This document shows positions 5,735 through 8,267 of a DNA stretch of 8,267 nucleotides, in pieces. The position numbers and the translations under genes were made by a program. The stretch lies in contig DASTFJ010000019.1 of the NCBI GenBank assembly GCA_035708745.1, positions 1 to 8,267 on the forward strand. The letters run 5' to 3'. The stretch is from JAMLHN01 sp035708745. Lineage in GTDB: Bacteria > Chloroflexota > Chloroflexia > Thermomicrobiales > UBA6265. Positions within the stretch are counted from its first letter, which is position 1. Each line of letters opens with the position of its first letter. The notes below the pieces were generated by a model. It was not told the origin of the DNA. It saw nothing but the letters and a program-made list of their open reading frames with translations, and ran no database searches.

Positions 5735-6529
5735 ATGGCTCAGACGAAACCGGCGGCCGCGCCCCGGAACGAACCGCACCATCTGACCGACGAACAACTT
5801 CAGGACATGCTCGCACTGGCGAGCGCATCGGACAGCGTCGAGCTGAAGCTGACCGTTCCGGAAAACGCGTATTCCTCGACGGCGAATGCGCTCGGCATGG
5901 ATCCGCTCGAAGCCCAGATCCGGCAGGTCTTCTTCTTCGACACCCCGGATCTGACGCTGAATCACGCCGGGCTGGTGGTGCGCGCGCGCCGGATTCAGGG
6001 ATCCAACGACGATTCCACCGTCAAGCTCCGTCCGGTCCAGCCCGACAAGCTACCGAAGAAGTTGCGCGGGTCGATAGGCTTCGGAGTCGAGGTGGATGCG
6101 ATGCCGGGCGGCTATGTTTGCTCGGGATCGATGAAGAGCGAGATTGGGAAGCGGGATGTGCGCGCGGCCGTCTTCGATGCCCGGCCGATTCGCAAGCTCT
6201 TCAACAAAGACCAGCGCGCGTTTTTCGAGGAGCACGCGCCGGCAGGGCTGACCCTCGATACCCTCTCGATTCTCGGGCCAATCAATGTCTTCAAGCTGAA
6301 GTTTCAACCGAAAGGCTCGAAGATTCCGATGGTGGCCGAGTTCTGGCTCTTCCCGGACAACACCTCGGTGCTCGAGCTTTCGACCAAGTGCCCGCCCGTG
6401 GATACCTTGAAGACCGCAACTCGCTTGCGCACCTATTTGACCGGTAAGAATGTGCCGTTGACCGGCGAGCAATCGACCAAAACCAAGGCGGCATTGGAGC
6501 TCTTCTCGGCGCGCATGGTCGAGCGATAG
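5735..6529 (+). CDS. CYTH-like (triphosphate tunnel) domain protein
   Basis: A 264-residue soluble protein resembling the CYTH/triphosphate-tunnel fold, which binds triphosphate compounds inside a barrel of charged strands. Supporting strands: 'SVELKLTVP' (34-42), 'VFFFDTPDLTLNHAGLVVRARR' (65-86, cited by position), 'STVKLRPV' (94-101), 'GVEVDAMPGGYVCSGSMK' (117-134), 'VFKLKFQPKG' (185-194) and 'SVLELSTKCP' (211-220). The classic ExExK opening motif appears as S34-V-E36-L-K38, lacking its first glutamate. From memory, actinobacteria carry close full-length relatives labelled hypothetical or adenylate cyclase, with the same 'DAMPGGYVCSGSMK' block, so this looks like a distinct conserved subfamily. 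The start at 5735 is chosen for AGGAG (5722-5726), eight bases upstream; earlier in-frame codons lack support. Enzymatic activity is uncertain. Confidence 0.75.
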   Translation: MAQTKPAAAPRNEPHHLTDEQLQDMLALASASDSVELKLTVPENAYSSTANALGMDPLEAQIRQVFFFDTPDLTLNHAGLVVRARRIQGSNDDSTVKLRPVQPDKLPKKLRGSIGFGVEVDAMPGGYVCSGSMKSEIGKRDVRAAVFDARPIRKLFNKDQRAFFEEHAPAGLTLDTLSILGPINVFKLKFQPKGSKIPMVAEFWLFPDNTSVLELSTKCPPVDTLKTATRLRTYLTGKNVPLTGEQSTKTKAALELFSARMVER

Positions 6530-6539
6530 GCGGCGCGGG

Positions 6540-6986
6540 TCAGCCGGAGCTGGCTGGCTCGACGGGTATCTGCATGCGCCGCCGGATGTCCGCTTCGTCG
6601 TCGTGCACGACGTACGCGGTAATGCGCGGCTCGGCCCGCAGGTCGAGCAGATAATCGACCAGGAACTCCTCGACGAAATCGCCGCGCCCTTCAGGCGTGA
6701 ACCAGAGCGACCAGCGAATCCGCGCCAACGCGTAGCCGGCGCTGAGCGGCATCGGATCGATCTGCAACGCTTTGACATCACGGATACCGGCCCGCCGCAG
6801 CAACGCGAGCCACTCTTCGATCGCGGCACGGAATGCCTCGTCATTTGCGAGCGTGCGGGAGCCGGCGGGCGCCGCTTCCAGGAGCTGCGGGGCAAAGGCC
6901 CGCGCGATCGCTCCGGCATCGGCCGCGTTCACGCTGCGCTGCAATGCCAGGAAGTAATCGACGACCGGCTGCTCGATATCGCTCAT
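6540..6986 (-). CDS. NTF2/SnoaL-fold hypothetical protein
   Basis: A 148-residue protein with the outline of the NTF2-like or SnoaL-like alpha+beta cone fold: an opening helix 'VVDYFLALQRSVNAADAGAIARAFAP' (8-33, cited by position), a middle region 'DEAFRAAIEEWLALLRRAGI' (49-68), and then strands 'YALARIRWSLWF' (85-96), 'EEFLVDYLLDL' (106-116) and 'PRITAYVVHDD' (120-130). Such proteins are small pocket folds used as enzymes, binding domains or oligomer scaffolds, and no catalytic residues can be assigned here. The ATG overlaps the stop of the isomerase-like gene by 4 bases (ATGA), so the two are translationally coupled and probably act in one pathway. The stop codon lies 11 bases from that of the convergent CYTH gene, with no terminator hairpin visible in between. 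Confidence 0.7.
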   Translation of the reverse strand: MSDIEQPVVDYFLALQRSVNAADAGAIARAFAPQLLEAAPAGSRTLANDEAFRAAIEEWLALLRRAGIRDVKALQIDPMPLSAGYALARIRWSLWFTPEGRGDFVEEFLVDYLLDLRAEPRITAYVVHDDEADIRRRMQIPVEPASSG

Positions 6987-7738
6987 TGGAAGAGCTGGAT
7001 CGCCTTGCGCAGCGAGGCCACCGGATCGCCCGAGGGGATGTATTCCAGCCCCATATACCCCGTGTAACCCGTCGCCTCGATCGCATCGAGGATGGGAGGG
7101 TAGAAGAGCTCCTGCGTCTCGTCCGGATCGTGCCGCCCGGGGTTGCCCGCAAGGTGATAGTGCCCGAAGTGCTGGTGGTGGGCGCCGATGGTGCGGATGA
7201 TATCGCCCTCCATGATCTGCATGTGGTAGACGTCGTAGAGGAGCTTGACTGCCGGCGAATCGACCGCGGAAACGACCTCGATGCCCCACGCGGTGCGATC
7301 GCATTGGTAGTCGGGATGATCGACCTTGCTGTTCAACAACTCCAGCGCCAGCAGCACGCCCGCCTCCTCGGCCGCCTGGGAGACCCGCTGCAGGGCCGCG
7401 ATCGTATTGGCCTGCCCGGCTGCGTCGTCCTGCCCCTTGCGCTCACCGCTGAAACAGACCAGCGAGGGGATGCCGTACTGCTGCGCCAGCTTCAGATTCG
7501 CCAGGATCTCCCGCTCGATCCGGTCGTGCTGTGAGAGATCGTTCAGCCCATTGGAAATGTCGTCATGCCCCCGCACGCAGACGATGCGCAGCCCCGCATC
7601 GCGAATCGCGTCCCACTGCTCGCGCGGGGCAAATTCGATCCCTGGATACCCCAGGGACGCGGTAGTCTCGATGATCTGCTCGGAGGTCAGCACCCCGGCC
7701 AGGCACCACCAGGCGGTCGTCGGTTCGATCGTGCGCAC
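6983..7738 (-). CDS. Sugar phosphate isomerase/epimerase, hydroxypyruvate-isomerase-like
   Basis: A 251-residue TIM-barrel protein of the xylose-isomerase-like (AP endonuclease 2) family. Its second half closely follows hydroxypyruvate isomerases: 'LALELLNSK' with Glu133, 'KLLYDVYHMQIMEGD' (165-179) with Asp169 and His172, 'HYHLAGNPGRHDPD' (193-206), and 'GYMGLEYIPSGDP' (228-239) with Glu232. Glu133 and Glu232 correspond to the paired glutamates that bind metal and move protons in this family. The likely reaction is aldose-ketose isomerisation of a small sugar or 2-keto acid such as hydroxypyruvate/tartronate semialdehyde, but no glyoxylate-pathway gene lies in view, so the exact substrate is open. 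The start is a GTG at 7738. An in-frame TAA only three codons upstream rules out a longer protein, and GGAG lies 9 bases before the GTG. The length is typical of the family. Confidence 0.88.
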   Translation of the reverse strand: MRTIEPTTAWWCLAGVLTSEQIIETTASLGYPGIEFAPREQWDAIRDAGLRIVCVRGHDDISNGLNDLSQHDRIEREILANLKLAQQYGIPSLVCFSGERKGQDDAAGQANTIAALQRVSQAAEEAGVLLALELLNSKVDHPDYQCDRTAWGIEVVSAVDSPAVKLLYDVYHMQIMEGDIIRTIGAHHQHFGHYHLAGNPGRHDPDETQELFYPPILDAIEATGYTGYMGLEYIPSGDPVASLRKAIQLFQ

Positions 7739-7791
7739 GTCGTCTTACTCCGGGGTGATCGGGGCAGACACCCCGCGAGTCCGTTTGGGGC

Positions 7792-7820
7792 ATTCTGGGC
7801 ACGATCTGGAGAATTCGCAA
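7792..7820 (-). promoter_or_regulatory. Candidate promoter of the isomerase operon
   Basis: On the minus strand TTGCGA (7820-7815) and CAGAAT (7797-7792) are 17 bases apart, each matching four of six consensus bases. The leader to the GTG at 7738 would be about 47 nt and would include the CGGGGTG/CACCCCG inverted repeat. Confidence 0.35.
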
Positions 7821-7831
7821 GGTAGCGAAAA

Positions 7832-7860
7832 TTGACGGATCTTTGCGACCGGCCTACGCT
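7832..7860 (+). promoter_or_regulatory. Candidate promoter of the secreted-protein gene
   Basis: TTGACG (7832-7837), a 17-base spacer, then TACGCT (7855-7860) fits the TTGAC-N17-TAnnnT pattern common in high-GC bacteria. Transcription from about 7867 would give a long leader of about 178 nt before the ATG at 8045. Confidence 0.45.
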
Positions 7861-8044
7861 GTCGGTTGGAATTGCGCGCCATATCGCGCGCAGGCGCTTT
7901 CACCTCGGAACAGGATTGCCTCGCGCCAGGAGGGAGCGCCCCGGCCCCCGTCGCATTTCTTCACCGTACCGAACCCGCCTGCCACCCACTGCGCAATGCC
8001 ACCATGTCGAATTCACGTTTTCGTATCTACAGGAGAGGAAACGC

Positions 8045-8267
8045 ATGTCTCGAATTCGAAAAAGTCTTGGCCTGGCAGCAGCCGGGACGCTGATGGTTGG
8101 CGGCCTGCTGGGCGCCACCGTCAGCTCCGCGGGCGCGCAGGATGCCACCCCCGCCGCTGCGGCCTCCGCGCCGATGCTCCCGGCCGGTTGCACCGTTGCG
8201 GCCAGCGGTCTCGCCAATCCGCGCTTTGCCGTGGTGAGCGACGGGATCGTCTATGTCACGCTGGCGG
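8045..8267 (+). CDS. Secreted ScyD/ScyE-like protein, N-terminal part
   Basis: The first 74 codons of a gene that runs off the window. Translation starts MSRIRKSLGLAAAGTLMVGG and gives a clear Sec-type signal peptide: basic n-region, hydrophobic core, and a likely signal peptidase cut after SSAGA (about residue 31, before QDATP). An Ala/Pro-rich linker follows, then 'CTVAASGLANPRFAVVSDGIVYVTLA'-like sequence (from about residue 49). This resembles the first beta-propeller strand of ScyD/ScyE-family exported proteins, which usually read 'ASGLxNPRGLAxxxDGxxYV'. The start is supported by a strong AGGAGAGG (8031-8038) six bases upstream. The product would act outside the cytoplasm. The family call rests on a short stretch, so a different beta-propeller protein remains possible. 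Confidence 0.7.
   Translation, partial: MSRIRKSLGLAAAGTLMVGGLLGATVSSAGAQDATPAAAASAPMLPAGCTVAASGLANPRFAVVSDGIVYVTLA

Larger units (their letters stand above)
7739..8044. other. Divergent intergenic region without a gene
   Basis: About 306 bases separate the isomerase-like gene (-) from the secreted protein gene (+). The stretch holds one candidate promoter for each direction and a CGGGGTG (7751-7757) / CACCCCG (7769-7775) inverted repeat just upstream of the isomerase ribosome-binding site. A short TGCGCG/CGCGCA inverted repeat also lies in the leader of the secreted protein. I recognise no riboswitch, RNA gene or protein here. Confidence 0.5.

Noticed and set aside
6050..6919. Minus-strand frame across the CYTH gene and into the NTF2-fold gene
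   Set aside because: It overlaps two supported genes, lacks a ribosome-binding site and shows only Arg/Ser/Pro-rich sequence.
8004..8093. Possible leader peptide (29 codons) overlapping the start of the secreted protein
   Set aside because: The ATG has no Shine-Dalgarno site, and the frame simply runs through the real ribosome-binding site and signal-peptide codons in another frame.
1..8267. CRISPR array, tRNA, rRNA, integrase or transposase
   Set aside because: No regularly spaced repeats, no cloverleaf or rRNA-like stretch and no recombinase motifs were seen on either strand.

Overview
The window is GC-rich bacterial DNA (roughly 63-65% G+C by eye), densely coded, with strong Shine-Dalgarno sites and a few GTG starts. 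The gene set is a DrrAB-type ABC exporter with its own TetR regulator, a DUF1269 glycine-zipper protein, an actinobacterial-style CYTH protein, a hydroxypyruvate-isomerase-like TIM barrel and a ScyD/ScyE-like secreted protein. Dispersed 'TTCGACAAGCTCAGGA' repeats are also present. Together these suggest a Chloroflexota (Thermomicrobia-like) or actinobacterial chromosome. This assignment is by resemblance only. I saw no transposase, integrase, phage gene, CRISPR array, tRNA or rRNA.

Layout. (1) 1-1818, + strand: the end of an operon. A few codons of an upstream gene overlap a NTP_transf_5-type nucleotidyltransferase-fold protein (15-1019), which is followed after 4 bases by a P-loop protein related to HPr kinase (1024-1818). 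This pair is commonly seen at the end of lasso-peptide and similar peptide-modification clusters, so a biosynthetic locus may lie just upstream of the window. (2) 1819-2072: a gene-free convergent gap with dispersed-repeat sequence arranged as an imperfect inverted repeat around a hairpin. (3) 2073-4749: a self-contained regulated efflux module. A TetR repressor (-) is divergent from a DrrA-type ATPase and a DrrB-type permease (+, overlapping ATGA). The 126-bp divergent gap holds a near-consensus promoter and two copies of a palindromic operator, and a clear terminator closes the module.

(4) 4750-4930: two further strong hairpins, one REP-like and one the terminator of the facing gene. (5) 4931-6529: divergent genes for a DUF1269 membrane-associated protein (-) and a CYTH-like protein (+). 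(6) 6540-7738, - strand: a two-gene operon with overlapping ATGA, encoding a sugar-phosphate isomerase/epimerase-like protein and then an NTF2/SnoaL-fold protein. (7) 7739-8267: a divergent promoter region, a leader of about 180 nt, and the first 74 codons of an exported ScyD/ScyE-like protein that runs off the end.

The best-supported regulatory story is the TetR/ABC module: two operator copies sit on the promoter and just downstream of it, so the repressor should shut off the exporter and probably its own gene until a ligand releases it. The most speculative but potentially most rewarding lead is the first region, which may be the tail of a RiPP cluster. I found no convincing wholly new system inside the window.
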